Program-made: the position numbers and the translations under genes
Shown: piece by piece, positions 1-9,653 of the stretch
Numbering within the stretch: position 1 is the stretch's first letter
Layout of the letters: every line of letters begins with the position of its first letter
Notes under the pieces: model-generated
Told to the model about the DNA's origin: nothing
Database searches by the model: none
Seen by the model: only the letters and a program-made list of their open reading frames with translations
Assembly: GCA_903938485.1 (NCBI GenBank)
Contig: CAJADF010000010.1
Location: 1-39,844, forward strand
DNA from: an uncultured Methylococcaceae bacterium
Lineage (GTDB): Bacteria; Pseudomonadota; Gammaproteobacteria; Methylococcales; Methylomonadaceae
Reading direction: 5' to 3'
DNA length: 39,844 bases

Positions 1-36
1 AATAAAATTTTTAATATATATAATTTTAAGTGTTTT

Positions 37-450
37 TTAGCGCGGGTAAACCAGTGTTGTTAAATAATCACCATTTTTTATACGTATTAAATCATCCGTT
101 GAGTGATTATAAAGATATATCCAAGCCTTAATGCTGCTCTTGTAATTTAATTTAATTAAACGTGCGCACCTTATATATTCTGTTGGACTATTATGTGCAG
201 CAGTACATTCTTCGTATTCATCTAAAATTGTAAGCACTTTTTTTGTATCTTTTAAGAAATAAATATCACCATATACAATATCATTTAAATTATTAGATTC
301 GATTGCACCTGGATAATTATCCACAAGGAACAAAATGCCTTGAAAGGTAGCTTCTGAGATAAAAATAGCATATTCATTAAGTGCCTTAAGAAGAGAGTGC
401 TTGTATGCTCTTCTTAAGGTGCCGTAAACAAATAGATAATTAGCCTGCAT
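37..450 (-). CDS. gamma-glutamylcyclotransferase-like (AIG2/YtfP family) protein
   Basis: A 137-residue protein of the gamma-glutamylcyclotransferase-like fold. The family signature YGTLR is at residues 9-13, where it forms the substrate-binding loop near the N-terminus. An LDEYE motif at 76-80 supplies the Glu expected to be the catalytic acid (E80). Family members release 5-oxoproline from gamma-glutamyl dipeptides or amines; the substrate here cannot be told. The length matches small bacterial members (about 110-150 residues). Its ATG lies inside the last codons of the upstream GH17 gene (11-nt overlap), so the two are probably co-transcribed and translationally coupled. It is a cytosolic protein with no signal peptide. 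The family assignment is firm; the biochemical role is inferred. Confidence 0.85.
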   Translation of the reverse strand: MQANYLFVYGTLRRAYKHSLLKALNEYAIFISEATFQGILFLVDNYPGAIESNNLNDIVYGDIYFLKDTKKVLTILDEYEECTAAHNSPTEYIRCARLIKLNYKSSIKAWIYLYNHSTDDLIRIKNGDYLTTLVYPR

Positions 451-2353
451 TAATTAGGCATGAAGGGTTTCGTTGGTCTTCTTGATAATCCCATAAAGTA
501 ATGGCTAAAGTGATTAAGCTAAAAATCCAAATAAGTAATTGACCATTGGTGATGGTGTAGTAGAACCCCATAAGAATGCGTTTAGTTAAATCAGGGTAGC
601 TATTTATAAAGTCATGTAAAACTATATAGGCAACTGATTCACCAATAATGATTTCCACCACCATAAATATCAGCAATACAGCAGTAAATCGGAGTGGGAT
701 TTTAATAACTATTGCGGCCATCAGCATCGCACAACCTAGTAGTTGATTATAATTTATAGTAACAATAAACACTTCATATAGCCTGTCCACTATATTTGGA
801 TAGGCCGCATTATAATTTCCGCTTTGTAAAACAATAATTCCCTCTAGTAGAATTAGTGTAAAACCTAATATCGTTAAAAAATGGCTTATTGTATTCATTC
901 GTTTAGTTGAAATTACGTGGTATCCCAACAAATCATTAAATTGCAGCGCTGTTGTTCTGTTGAAGCCGTTTTTTAAAAAACGTATAAACATAAAACAAAT
1001 AAATCCAACAACTGGAATGTAGGTAGAAGGGTATGGAAAGCTGAGATATCTCCCACTCATAGCTAACGATTGTGATTTATAAAGCGCTATAGCAACAAAA
1101 GCCATAAATATATACCGTATCCAAACACCAGTAATTTCTTTAAGTTTGTCGCTAAGTAAATTCAAAGTATGTTGCAGTAATAGTAGTTCTAAAATAAAGC
1201 TTAATCCACCTACAAAAACCACTTGAATTCGCTGAATTATTTCATAACTAGTATACCAACCCTGATTGAGTTGACTCACTAATAGCGCGGTAAGTATCTG
1301 TGTAAAAGCGACTATAATGAACTGATTAAGGGGGGTAAGTTTAAGAATGGATTTGAAACGAACGGCTATTATTAGAAAAGTCATTAAACTCACAAATATA
1401 AGGCAATTAGCCCAGTTTGTGTTTTCAATTACATTTCCTGTTAATGGAAAAACACGCTTTCGATCAGAAGAGTATACTCCCCAATTGGCTCCTACAACGC
1501 CTTCTAATTTACTTTTCCATGGTTGATTAAAGGCTTCGACCACGTTGTAATCAAAACCATTTTTATTTGATAATTGGACTAAAGAGCGAATGAATTTAGC
1601 TTCATTCAGTACGCTAGGTATTGCACCTCCTCTTTGTCTGCCTGCACTTGGCCACCCGGATTCACCAATTAATATAGGCTTTTCTGGGAATGCATCACGT
1701 ATTTTTTTATAATTTTCCTCAACTCGAGCAACTGTTTCATCAATTTTTAAAGGCTCATCTTCCCAGTAAGGCAAGATATGCACAGTATAGTAGTCAAGTT
1801 CATTCGTTATTTGCGGGTAGCGTAAATAGAATGACCAAACGTCTGCGTAAGAAACAGGTTGTTTTATAGCTGTTTTCACTTGGCGTATATAATCAATTAA
1901 TTTATCAACCTTTAATTCCCCCCTTAAAAGCACCTCGTTGCCTACTATAACTCTTGTAATTACATCAGGATATTCATTTGCTAGTTTGATTACTTGTGCA
2001 ATTTCCGCCGCATTATTTTTTTCAGTACTACTAAGCCATGCACCTTGTATTATTTTCAACCCATATTTACGTGCAGTCGCGGGTACCGACTCCATACCGT
2101 CCATGCTTGAATAAGTTCTAATATAGTGTGTCTTGGTTGATAATAGATTTAGATCATCATCAATCTGTTCTTTAGTTGGATAAATTTTAGTTAATGGGCT
2201 TTGGCCTTCTCGGAAAGGGGCGTAGGAAAAACTATTAATTTTGCCATCTGGTACATCAGTTCCTGCGTATTCAGGTAAGTTACTTAAATAAAAAAATAGG
2301 CCATTAAAACTTATTACAATTAGTAAAAACAAAAAAAGTCTAGAAATTTTCAT
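440..2353 (-). CDS. membrane-anchored glycoside hydrolase family 17 (beta-1,3-glucanase/transglycosylase-like)
   Basis: A 637-residue protein with an N-terminal membrane anchor (about residues 5-24), a GH17 TIM-barrel domain (about 38-305), and a C-terminal half (about 315-630) made of roughly eight hydrophobic segments. The GH17 acid/base Glu is seen in VGNE (E140) and the nucleophile in IGESGWPS (E231), so the catalytic pair is intact. GH17 enzymes cleave or transfer beta-1,3-glucan chains. In proteobacteria, membrane-fused versions accompany cyclic or branched beta-glucan synthesis (as in NdvB-type systems), but no GT2 synthase is present in this window. Start at ATG 2353. It is divergent from the small membrane gene at 2579 and overlaps the following gene by 11 nt. 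The polysaccharide substrate is unknown. Confidence 0.85.
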   Translation of the reverse strand: MKISRLFLFLLIVISFNGLFFYLSNLPEYAGTDVPDGKINSFSYAPFREGQSPLTKIYPTKEQIDDDLNLLSTKTHYIRTYSSMDGMESVPATARKYGLKIIQGAWLSSTEKNNAAEIAQVIKLANEYPDVITRVIVGNEVLLRGELKVDKLIDYIRQVKTAIKQPVSYADVWSFYLRYPQITNELDYYTVHILPYWEDEPLKIDETVARVEENYKKIRDAFPEKPILIGESGWPSAGRQRGGAIPSVLNEAKFIRSLVQLSNKNGFDYNVVEAFNQPWKSKLEGVVGANWGVYSSDRKRVFPLTGNVIENTNWANCLIFVSLMTFLIIAVRFKSILKLTPLNQFIIVAFTQILTALLVSQLNQGWYTSYEIIQRIQVVFVGGLSFILELLLLQHTLNLLSDKLKEITGVWIRYIFMAFVAIALYKSQSLAMSGRYLSFPYPSTYIPVVGFICFMFIRFLKNGFNRTTALQFNDLLGYHVISTKRMNTISHFLTILGFTLILLEGIIVLQSGNYNAAYPNIVDRLYEVFIVTINYNQLLGCAMLMAAIVIKIPLRFTAVLLIFMVVEIIIGESVAYIVLHDFINSYPDLTKRILMGFYYTITNGQLLIWIFSLITLAITLWDYQEDQRNPSCLINAG

Positions 2354-2578
2354 ATTTTAATTGATGATTTGCGCGGTGGGTTTTTATTGAATCAATACTA
2401 TATTTAAGCATAATCTGACTCTGTAGTGTTAATACGCTTATTTCCGTTATAATCAATGAAAGATAGAATCCTGTTATCTATTAGATAATAACAAAGATGT
2501 CGTTAAGTTAATTGACTGCGTATTCAATGCGGGTATTATAAAAATACTATTTTTGTTATAAGTTATACGTTTTCTATT

Positions 2579-3097
2579 ATGCCTCTATTTATTTTCATCA
2601 ATTTATTAATTTGTTTGTTTGCTCAAGAAGAAGGTGCCTTTAAAGAATACTTAGAAGCACCATTAATCATGTATATCTGTTTAGGTATTGCATTAATTAG
2701 TTTCCTGTTTAGTTTAATTAAGAAGCATCAGTCTTTTGTGGCCTATGATTTATTCTCTAGCGGTATTTTAGTGGTTTGGTTTTCTTATTGGTTAGATTAT
2801 TTTAAGGACGGTACCGCAATGTTTTTTGTATATCCTGTTTATTTTGCAATGCTTACCGCAATAATCACCTTGATTTTAAGGGTTCAGCATAACCCTATAG
2901 ATAAAGTTAACTACACAGTAATGAAAACACTTAGTTCAAAGGTTATCATTCAGCCATGGTGTATTATGATTTGTGTTTTTATAAGTTTAGATTTGCGTCA
3001 AAATTTTCTTTTTTTTCCGACTATGATGACATTGTTTATCATTCGTTTTGCTTTGGACAGTTTTCTTACAAGCAGTGCATTACAAAAATATAAATAA
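2579..3097 (+). CDS. small integral membrane protein, unknown function
   Basis: A 172-residue, very hydrophobic protein with about five predicted membrane segments (roughly residues 3-14, 28-46, 54-71, 79-99, 124-165) separated by short charged loops. I do not recognise the family and see no catalytic motif. The ATG at 2579 has no clear Shine-Dalgarno sequence, so the start is uncertain; a later in-frame start is possible. It stands alone between the divergent GH17 gene and maeB, with 127 nt before maeB. The uninterrupted frame, membrane-protein composition and lack of a competing frame make it a likely real gene. Confidence 0.6.
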   Translation: MPLFIFINLLICLFAQEEGAFKEYLEAPLIMYICLGIALISFLFSLIKKHQSFVAYDLFSSGILVVWFSYWLDYFKDGTAMFFVYPVYFAMLTAIITLILRVQHNPIDKVNYTVMKTLSSKVIIQPWCIMICVFISLDLRQNFLFFPTMMTLFIIRFALDSFLTSSALQKYK

Positions 3098-3224
3098 GAT
3101 TTAATTGATATACGTTGATCAATATTTAGATGTTTTATGCAGTAAACGTATTCATAAATTTGTAATATATATGTTAGTATTTCTTAACTTTGTTAATAAA
3201 CATTAAATATTACTAAGGCGGTAT

Positions 3225-5528
3225 ATGAGTTTACCTATTGATAGAACAGAAGATGTCATTCAGCAATTACACGAAGCAGCTTTAGAATACCACCAATTTC
3301 CTACCCCCGGAAAAATTAGCGTAGTGCCCACAAAACAACTGACTAATCAACGAGACCTTGCATTAGCTTATTCGCCTGGTGTAGCTTCTCCTTGTGAAGA
3401 AATTGTAGTGGATCCAGCAAATTCTTATAAATATACATCCAGAGGCAACTTAGTGGCCGTTATTACTAATGGTACTGCTGTTTTAGGTTTAGGTAATATT
3501 GGGCCATTAGCAGCAAAACCTGTTATGGAAGGTAAGGGCGTATTATTCAAAAAATTTGCTGGCATAGATGTATTTGATTTAGAGATTAACGAACAAGATC
3601 CTGACAAACTTTGTGACATTATCGCAGCCTTAGAACCTACTTTCGGTGGTATTAATTTAGAAGATATTAAAGCGCCTGAATGTTTTTATATTGAACAGAA
3701 ACTGCGTGAACGGATGAGAATTCCTGTTTTTCATGATGATCAACACGGCACAGCAATTATTGTGGGTGCAGCCATTTTAAATGGCTTAAAAGTTGTAAAA
3801 AAGGACATTCAGCATTGTAAATTAGTCGTATCTGGAGCCGGAGCAGCGGCCTTAGCATGTTTAGATTTGTTAGTTGATTTAGGTTTTCCTCGTGAAAATA
3901 TTATTGTCACTGATATTGCCGGTGTAGTTTATAAAGGACGTGTTGAGCTTAGTGATCCGCATAAAGAGTGTTTTGCTCAAGATACATCCGCGAGAACATT
4001 ATTAGATGTAATTCCCGATGCGGATATCTTTTTAGGTTTATCTGCTGGTAATGTTTTGAAAGCAGATATGGTTAAGTTGATGGCACCTAATGCACTCATA
4101 CTAGCATTAGCAAATCCAAATCCCGAAATATTGCCAGAAGTAGTTAAGTCAGTAAGAGACGATGTCATTATTGCCACCGGAAGATCTGACTATCCAAATC
4201 AAGTTAATAATGTCTTGTGTTTTCCATATATATTCCGTGGTGCTTTAGATTGTGGCGCAACTACAATTACGCGGGAGATGGAAATTGCTGCCGTACATGC
4301 AATTGCGGACTTAGCTAAGGCAGAGCAGTCCGATGTTGTCGCAAATGCATACGGTAATGCCAAATTATCTTTTGGTCCAGGTTATTTAATTCCCTTACCT
4401 TTTGATCCTCGGTTAATGACAAGAATTGCACCTGCAGTAGCTATAGCTGCAGCTGCTTCTGGAGTAGCAACCCGTCCAATTGCTGATATTTCTGCTTATA
4501 TCGATAAATTACAGCAGTTTGTATATCATAGCGGCACCTTTATGACCCCCTTATTTCAGGCATCTAAAAAAGTGTCTCCTGAAAAGAAACGCATTGTTTT
4601 TGCAGAGGCGGAAGAAGAGCGAGTATTGCGCGCAATTCAAATCATTGTTGATGAAAAAATTGCAGTGCCAATATTAATTGGTCGGCCGTCAGTGTTATTG
4701 ACCCGTATTGAGAAATTAGGCTTACGTTTAAAGTTAGATATAGATTTTACAATTGTAAATACAGAATCAGATGAGCGTTACCGTGATTATTGGCAAACTT
4801 ATTTGGGTATGGCAGGACGGAAAGGCGTCACAGAGGAATATGCAAAGTTAGAAATGCGTAGGCGCTTAACTTTAATTGGTGCTATGTTGATTCATAAAGG
4901 GGTTGCCGATGGAATGATATGCGGCATTTATAGTGAATACAGTCAACATTTAACCTATATAGATCAAGTTTTAGGCCATAAGAAAGGTTCTAAAACATAT
5001 GGGGCGATGAATATTTTAATGTTGCCTGAGCGGCAAATTGCTTTAATCGATACACATGTTAATGACAATCCTACTGCAGAGCAATTAGCTGAAATTACTA
5101 TTGCGGCAGCTGAAAAAATGCGCAGTTTTGGTTTGCTTCCCCGTGCAGCCTTATTATCACATTCTAATTTTGGGTCTAGTAACGCTGATTCAGCTCAGAA
5201 AATGCGTGACGTATTAGCTATTGTTAAAGAACAAGCACCCGATTTAGAAATTGATGGAGAGATGAGAGGCGACGCGGCTTTAAATTATGAGTTATTGAAA
5301 TCAAAGATGCCTGCAACGACGCTCACATCCAGCGCTAACTTATTAGTGATGCCTAATAAAGATTCGGCTCATATCTCATACAATTTATTAAAAACAGCCG
5401 CCGGTAATGGGATTGCAATTGGCCCAGTTTTATTGGGTTGTAATAGCCCTGTACATGTATTGACCAGTTCAGCAACGGTCCGTCGTATTATTAATATGAC
5501 TGCTTTATGTGTGCTGGAAATTAAATAG
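3225..5528 (+). CDS. maeB: NADP-dependent malic enzyme with C-terminal phosphotransacetylase-like domain
   Basis: A 767-residue two-domain enzyme, the usual length for MaeB (E. coli about 759). It decarboxylates malate to pyruvate with reduction of NADP+, supplying NADPH and pyruvate. The malic domain (about 1-430) carries LAYSPGVA (47-54, catalytic Tyr), the Lys-containing stretch around 99-110, NLEDI (144-148) and FHDDQHGT (169-176) for divalent metal binding, and a dinucleotide-binding GAGAAA at 204-209. The C-terminal part (about 440-767) is phosphotransacetylase-like; in characterised MaeB proteins this domain binds acyl-CoA and regulates activity rather than acting as Pta. The ATG is preceded by AAGGCGG. 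It converges with the minus-strand gene that ends 7 nt away. Confidence 0.96.
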   Translation: MSLPIDRTEDVIQQLHEAALEYHQFPTPGKISVVPTKQLTNQRDLALAYSPGVASPCEEIVVDPANSYKYTSRGNLVAVITNGTAVLGLGNIGPLAAKPVMEGKGVLFKKFAGIDVFDLEINEQDPDKLCDIIAALEPTFGGINLEDIKAPECFYIEQKLRERMRIPVFHDDQHGTAIIVGAAILNGLKVVKKDIQHCKLVVSGAGAAALACLDLLVDLGFPRENIIVTDIAGVVYKGRVELSDPHKECFAQDTSARTLLDVIPDADIFLGLSAGNVLKADMVKLMAPNALILALANPNPEILPEVVKSVRDDVIIATGRSDYPNQVNNVLCFPYIFRGALDCGATTITREMEIAAVHAIADLAKAEQSDVVANAYGNAKLSFGPGYLIPLPFDPRLMTRIAPAVAIAAAASGVATRPIADISAYIDKLQQFVYHSGTFMTPLFQASKKVSPEKKRIVFAEAEEERVLRAIQIIVDEKIAVPILIGRPSVLLTRIEKLGLRLKLDIDFTIVNTESDERYRDYWQTYLGMAGRKGVTEEYAKLEMRRRLTLIGAMLIHKGVADGMICGIYSEYSQHLTYIDQVLGHKKGSKTYGAMNILMLPERQIALIDTHVNDNPTAEQLAEITIAAAEKMRSFGLLPRAALLSHSNFGSSNADSAQKMRDVLAIVKEQAPDLEIDGEMRGDAALNYELLKSKMPATTLTSSANLLVMPNKDSAHISYNLLKTAAGNGIAIGPVLLGCNSPVHVLTSSATVRRIINMTALCVLEIK

Positions 5529-5535
5529 TTTGAGA

Positions 5536-6096
5536 TCAATCATCAACTTCTGGAATACTAACTTTATTTTGTTTTATCAAGTTCAGTGTTCTAGAAGGTA
5601 ATTGCTCATTATTTGCACCTTCAATATAGAGGCGAGCGTCTTCGTGTACAGTTGTCATAAAGTTTATTAATTGCATCTCATGACGCATTTTGTTTTCAAA
5701 ATCTTTGGCTTCCCACATTTGATTTAATAAATGTTTAGCGTGATGATGAATAGTAAATGCTACTGCTTCTGGCAGATGTGTGTAACTTAATTGAATTGAT
5801 TTTTTGAGTTGTTCCAAAGAAGTTAGATATTGTTTATAGTCTTTAATATCCTGATTACATTTAGTCTTTAACATAGCAAGGTCAGCCGCGTTTTTTGTTC
5901 GAAGTAGGTTAATGTTATGTTCTAACTCAACGCTTTTCTTTTTTAAGACAGCTTCTAGGTTTTTACTGGCTACTATTTTCTCGTGTTTAAGTTGTAATTG
6001 ATGCGCCTGATTTATCAACTGCCAAGATAGATTCTCATTTTTGACTGCATGAAAAACTTTTAGTAAAGAAAATGTCCAGCTTTTAATGTAATTCAT
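5536..6096 (-). CDS. coiled-coil protein of unknown function
   Basis: A 186-residue protein I do not recognise. It is Lys-, Gln- and His-rich with long heptad-like stretches (about 35-110), suggesting an alpha-helical or coiled-coil protein. No signal peptide or clear membrane segment is seen, although the first 15 residues are mildly hydrophobic. It starts at an ATG whose last base is the last base of the upstream stop codon (shared position 6096), so it is translationally coupled to the 6096-6626 gene. The two probably form a membrane-plus-partner pair. No catalytic motif is visible. Confidence 0.65.
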   Translation of the reverse strand: MNYIKSWTFSLLKVFHAVKNENLSWQLINQAHQLQLKHEKIVASKNLEAVLKKKSVELEHNINLLRTKNAADLAMLKTKCNQDIKDYKQYLTSLEQLKKSIQLSYTHLPEAVAFTIHHHAKHLLNQMWEAKDFENKMRHEMQLINFMTTVHEDARLYIEGANNEQLPSRTLNLIKQNKVSIPEVDD

Positions 6097-6626
6097 TATT
6101 CTGATGCGTGTTTAGCAAGGGTCTGTTGTAATTCTAACAAGCCATTTAGATTTTGATGATTTATTAATTGTTTACGTGTTTGAACTAATTTTAAATAATC
6201 ATGTTTAGATAACTGGTATTTAAGTATTACTAAATCTTTATCAATTATTTCAATTAGGGCTTTTATTTGCCGCTGGTTGTCTTGGTTGAGAAGTTTGCTT
6301 TTATGGTCTTCGTGAAAATAATTGACCTGTTGAGCCCTTAATAAGAATAGTTGTTTTAGTTCTAATTGTTTAGCCTGAATAAATAATAATCGTCTGTGGA
6401 TGCGTGCGTTTGCAGAAAAGTAACTCAATAGGCTTTGGGTTATTAAGGTCAGGATAGAGAACATGCCATTTATTATTAAAATTAAAAATGCAACCAATAG
6501 CGAAATTAAACCTAATTGTGTGACTACTTCTGGTGCTTTAGGTATGCCGATTTCAATGAGAGCGTCGTCTGAAAAGAATAGAACCAAGGAAATTAATAAT
6601 AAACTTAGGGCAATTTTAATTATCAT
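6096..6626 (-). CDS. membrane protein with cytosolic helical tail, unknown function
   Basis: A 176-residue protein with two N-terminal hydrophobic segments (about residues 3-20 and 36-68) followed by a charged, helical, probably coiled-coil tail (about 75-176). No family recognised. It is the first gene of a two-gene minus-strand unit whose second gene (5536-6096) begins at its stop codon. The start ATG at 6626 lies about 108 nt from the divergent yciO-like gene, so the promoter must lie in that short gap. An anchored scaffold with a soluble helical partner is a reasonable inference, not an observation. Confidence 0.65.
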   Translation of the reverse strand: MIIKIALSLLLISLVLFFSDDALIEIGIPKAPEVVTQLGLISLLVAFLILIINGMFSILTLITQSLLSYFSANARIHRRLLFIQAKQLELKQLFLLRAQQVNYFHEDHKSKLLNQDNQRQIKALIEIIDKDLVILKYQLSKHDYLKLVQTRKQLINHQNLNGLLELQQTLAKHASE

Positions 6627-6733
6627 TAAGTATAGTGCGTATTAGATTCAGTCAATTGTATTTAATGATACTGCAAGTGCGCATCGATGTAAGTTATAAT
6701 GTGACATGTTTATAGATAATGCAATAGTTCATC

Positions 6734-7354
6734 ATGTCTCAGTTTTTTGAAATACATCCAGAGAATCCGCAACTGAGATTAATACATCGCGCTGTAGAAA
6801 TTATACGTAAAGGTGGTGTTATAGCTTATCCAACAGATTCATCTTATGCACTGGCATGTCAATTAGATGATAAGCAGGCCCTAGACAAAATTAAGCGTAT
6901 TAGACAGTTGGATGATAAGCATAATTTTACCTTAGTATGCAAAGATCTTACTCAAGTATCTATGTTTACTAAAATGAATAATGATGCCCATCGATTAATT
7001 AAAGCCCTGAGTCCGGGTGCATTTACTTTTATTTTAGAAGCTACTCGAGAAGTTCCTAAAAGATTGCAACATCCCAAGAAAAAAACTATTGGTATCAGAA
7101 TTCCTGATCATCAGGTGACTCAATTATTGGTTCAAGAGTTAGGTGAAGCCTTACTCACTTCTAGTTTAGTGTTGCCGGGTGAAACTGAGGCAATGACTGA
7201 CCCTTATGAAATTAGATCACGTTTAGAACGTGAATTAGATTTAATTATAGATGCAGGCATTATTGAACACGAAATGACGACTATGATTGAGTTTTCGGAT
7301 CGGGGTGCTGAAATTATTAGGCAGGGCAAAGGTCTTGCTCACATGTTAACTTAA
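6734..7354 (+). CDS. yciO: YciO/Sua5-family (YrdC-like) protein
   Basis: A 206-residue protein of the YrdC/Sua5 superfamily, closest in arrangement to the YciO subgroup. Family landmarks are GGVIAYPTDSSYAL (about 27-40), the basic KIKRIRQL segment (about 54-61) that binds nucleotide or RNA in the superfamily, and the SPGAFTFIL and IGIRIPDH blocks (about 95-130). Sua5/TsaC makes threonylcarbamoyl-AMP for the t6A modification of tRNA; YciO is a paralogue whose cellular role is less clear, so I do not call this tsaC. It begins a tightly packed plus-strand run (M50 protease, scpA, scpB, rluB), an association often seen in gammaproteobacteria. Confidence 0.88.
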   Translation: MSQFFEIHPENPQLRLIHRAVEIIRKGGVIAYPTDSSYALACQLDDKQALDKIKRIRQLDDKHNFTLVCKDLTQVSMFTKMNNDAHRLIKALSPGAFTFILEATREVPKRLQHPKKKTIGIRIPDHQVTQLLVQELGEALLTSSLVLPGETEAMTDPYEIRSRLERELDLIIDAGIIEHEMTTMIEFSDRGAEIIRQGKGLAHMLT

Positions 7355-7369
7355 GGTGCTTGGAAACAA

Positions 7370-8026
7370 ATGGATCAATTAACGCTTGTTCAACGTATTG
7401 TAGTTTGGATTTTACCGGTGATTTTTGCCATAACCGTTCATGAAGTAGCGCATGGTTGGGTTGCCAAACAATACGGTGATAATACGGCTTCTTCCTTAGG
7501 TCGTTTAACATTAAATCCTATTAAACATATAGATTTATTGGGCACTATTATTTTGCCAGGATTATTGTTATTAACTGGTACAGGATTTATATTTGGTTGG
7601 GCAAAACCAGTCCCAGTTAATGCTAGGAATTTTAAAAAACCATTACATGATATGGCTATTGTTGCCTTAGCGGGTCCAGTTTCTAATTTATTAATGGCGT
7701 TATTATGGGCGATGATTGCCCGTATCGGTGTCATGATAGGGGGCGGGTATGAAGCAGTTGCCCATCCTTTGATTTATACCGGTGTCGCCGGCATAACCAT
7801 CAATTTAGTATTGGCAATGATTAATTTATTACCCATTCCGCCTTTGGATGGTAGTCGAATATTAACGGGGATGTTGCCGCATTATTGGGCATGGCAATAC
7901 AATAAACTAGAGCGTTTTGGGTTCATTATATTGATGGCGTTATTGTATTTTAAAATATTAAACATGATCTTAGCTTATCCCTTGTACGTGGCTCAAAATT
8001 TGTTTTTTTCAATTGCCGGACTTTAA
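7370..8026 (+). CDS. site-2 protease family (peptidase M50) membrane protein
   Basis: A 218-residue multi-spanning membrane protein of the M50 family. The zinc motif HEVAH is at 24-28 (H24, E25, H28) in the first membrane segment, and the third ligand is expected in NLLPIPPLDG (152-161, D160). The short length, without PDZ domain, matches the group-III site-2 protease homologues encoded beside scpA/scpB in many bacteria. It presumably cleaves substrates within the membrane, but no substrate is known from context. The ATG at 7370 is 15 nt after the yciO stop, and the next gene (scpA) starts 15 nt after its end, suggesting one operon. Confidence 0.9.
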   Translation: MDQLTLVQRIVVWILPVIFAITVHEVAHGWVAKQYGDNTASSLGRLTLNPIKHIDLLGTIILPGLLLLTGTGFIFGWAKPVPVNARNFKKPLHDMAIVALAGPVSNLLMALLWAMIARIGVMIGGGYEAVAHPLIYTGVAGITINLVLAMINLLPIPPLDGSRILTGMLPHYWAWQYNKLERFGFIILMALLYFKILNMILAYPLYVAQNLFFSIAGL

Positions 8027-8041
8027 TTATTTATTGCTGGC

Positions 8042-8869
8042 ATGACTGAAATTGTTGAAGAGTTAGATGCCACAGACACGGCTTTTGCCATTGTCAACGG
8101 TCAGCCTTATAGTCAATTGCCTGTGGATCTTTATATTCCACCTGATGCAATGGAAGTGTTTCTTGAGTTATTTGAAGGCCCACTCGATTTATTATTGTAT
8201 TTAATTAGAAGGCAAAATCTGGATATTGTTAATATTCCCATTGCACAAATAACGCATCAATACATTTCATACATCCAAATTATGGATGTGCTTAATTTAG
8301 AATTAGCAGCAGAATACTTAGTCATGGCGGCATTATTGGCAGAAATTAAGTCTAGAATGTTGCTTCCAAGACAATGTGAGCAAGAAGAAGATGAGGATGA
8401 TCCTAGGGCTACATTAATACGTCGATTACAAGAGTATGAATGCATTAAAGTCGCCGCAGAAGAGATTGATTTACTTCCCAGAGTAGAGCGTGATGTTTTC
8501 GCAATTGATGTAGATACCTCACCCTTGAGTGTTAATCAGCAACAACCAGACTTGCAGTTAAAAGAGTTGTTATTCGCATTTCAAGATGTCCTTAAACGTG
8601 TTGAGCAACTGAGTCATCACCAAATAACTAAAGAAGTTTTATCAGTCCGTGAACGAATGGCAACCATTTTGGAAAAACTTAAAGGAGAAAATAGTCTCAT
8701 TTTCTTTGAATTATTTAACAGAAAAGAAGGTCGACACGGAATCGTTGTCTCGTTTCTGGCAATCCTCGAACTTGGAAAAGAAGGGCTCATCGAAATTATC
8801 CAATCAGAACCCTTTGGAGAAATTCGAGTTAGAGGTTCTGGTTTCGCCACCGATAAAACAATTATCTAA
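8042..8869 (+). CDS. scpA: segregation and condensation protein A (kleisin)
   Basis: A 275-residue kleisin subunit of the SMC-ScpAB condensin. The N-terminal helical domain has the family block FEGPLDLLLYLIRRQNLDI (about 41-59) followed by INPIAQ-type residues and QYISYI, which contacts the SMC neck. An acidic linker (EQEEDEDD, about 113-120) and a C-terminal winged helix (about 215-270) that binds the SMC head follow. It sits between the M50 gene and scpB as in many gammaproteobacteria. No smc gene is in the window. The scpB frame is open across its last 221 nt (see findings). Confidence 0.95.
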   Translation: MTEIVEELDATDTAFAIVNGQPYSQLPVDLYIPPDAMEVFLELFEGPLDLLLYLIRRQNLDIVNIPIAQITHQYISYIQIMDVLNLELAAEYLVMAALLAEIKSRMLLPRQCEQEEDEDDPRATLIRRLQEYECIKVAAEEIDLLPRVERDVFAIDVDTSPLSVNQQQPDLQLKELLFAFQDVLKRVEQLSHHQITKEVLSVRERMATILEKLKGENSLIFFELFNRKEGRHGIVVSFLAILELGKEGLIEIIQSEPFGEIRVRGSGFATDKTII

Positions 8870-8909
8870 TAAAACTTCGAAGACATCAGTAGCTAAGTCA
8901 CTCATTGAA

Positions 8910-9653
8910 GTGAAAGAGACGGAAGAAAAAATATCAATTGATATCGAGTTGTTAGCCAGTCAACAAAAATCAACTCGAATAGTGAGATTAAGGCATTTTG
9001 GGAAATTTAGAAAGCAAGTAACAAAAATAGAAATACCCGTTACTGAAACATATACAGCAATTAGACAGCAAATTGATTTTAATGTGAATACACAGCGTAT
9101 AGTAGAGGCAATATTATTTGTTGCTAAACAACCGATGACACCTAAACAAATATTAGATGTTTTTCCTGAATTGGAACGTCCAAATATAAAGGAAGTTGAG
9201 TTGGCCATTGAGGCGATAACGGTTGAATATTTTACTAGGCCCATAGACTTGAAGCGAGTGGCTAGTGGTTATCGGTTTCAGATTAAGCAAGATTTGTCGC
9301 ATTGGGTCTCTCGATTATTCGAAGAAAAACCGCCCAGGTATTCTCGTGCATTGCTTGAAACTTTAGCGATAATTGTCTACAAACAACCGGTTACTCGTGC
9401 TGATATTGAAGATATCCGTGGTGTTAGTGTTAGCTCAAGTATTATGCAAACCTTATTAGAACGAGACTGGATTAAGGTTGTGGCTCACAAAGAAGTCCCA
9501 GGAAGGCCGGGTTTATATGGCACTACAAAAGACTTCTTAGACTATTTTAATGTTTCATCTTTAAGCGAATTACCTGCAATGGGAGGGGGACAATCTCTAT
9601 CCGATTTAAAGGAAAACGCACAACAACAATTACAGGCAACGAGTGAACAGTAA
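8910..9653 (+). CDS. scpB: segregation and condensation protein B (start uncertain; long N-terminal extension)
   Basis: Winged-helix partner of ScpA in the SMC-ScpAB condensin. The family core begins at about nt 9090 (NTQRIVEAILFVAKQPM) and includes ALLETLAIIVYKQPVTRADIEDIRGV and the GRPGLYGTT block near the end. Upstream of this core the frame stays open without a stop to nt 8649, well inside scpA. No ATG exists before the core: candidates are GTG 8649, TTG 8814, GTG 8910, TTG 8949, GTG 8982 and GTG 9084, none with a strong Shine-Dalgarno sequence. I list GTG 8910 as the first candidate after the scpA stop. Its extension is Lys/Glu-rich and probably disordered. The stop overlaps the rluB start by 11 nt. 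Confidence 0.85.
   Translation: MKETEEKISIDIELLASQQKSTRIVRLRHFGKFRKQVTKIEIPVTETYTAIRQQIDFNVNTQRIVEAILFVAKQPMTPKQILDVFPELERPNIKEVELAIEAITVEYFTRPIDLKRVASGYRFQIKQDLSHWVSRLFEEKPPRYSRALLETLAIIVYKQPVTRADIEDIRGVSVSSSIMQTLLERDWIKVVAHKEVPGRPGLYGTTKDFLDYFNVSSLSELPAMGGGQSLSDLKENAQQQLQATSEQ

Noticed and set aside
4560..5528. Separate phosphotransacetylase gene
   Set aside because: It is one continuous frame with the malic domain; in MaeB this domain is regulatory.
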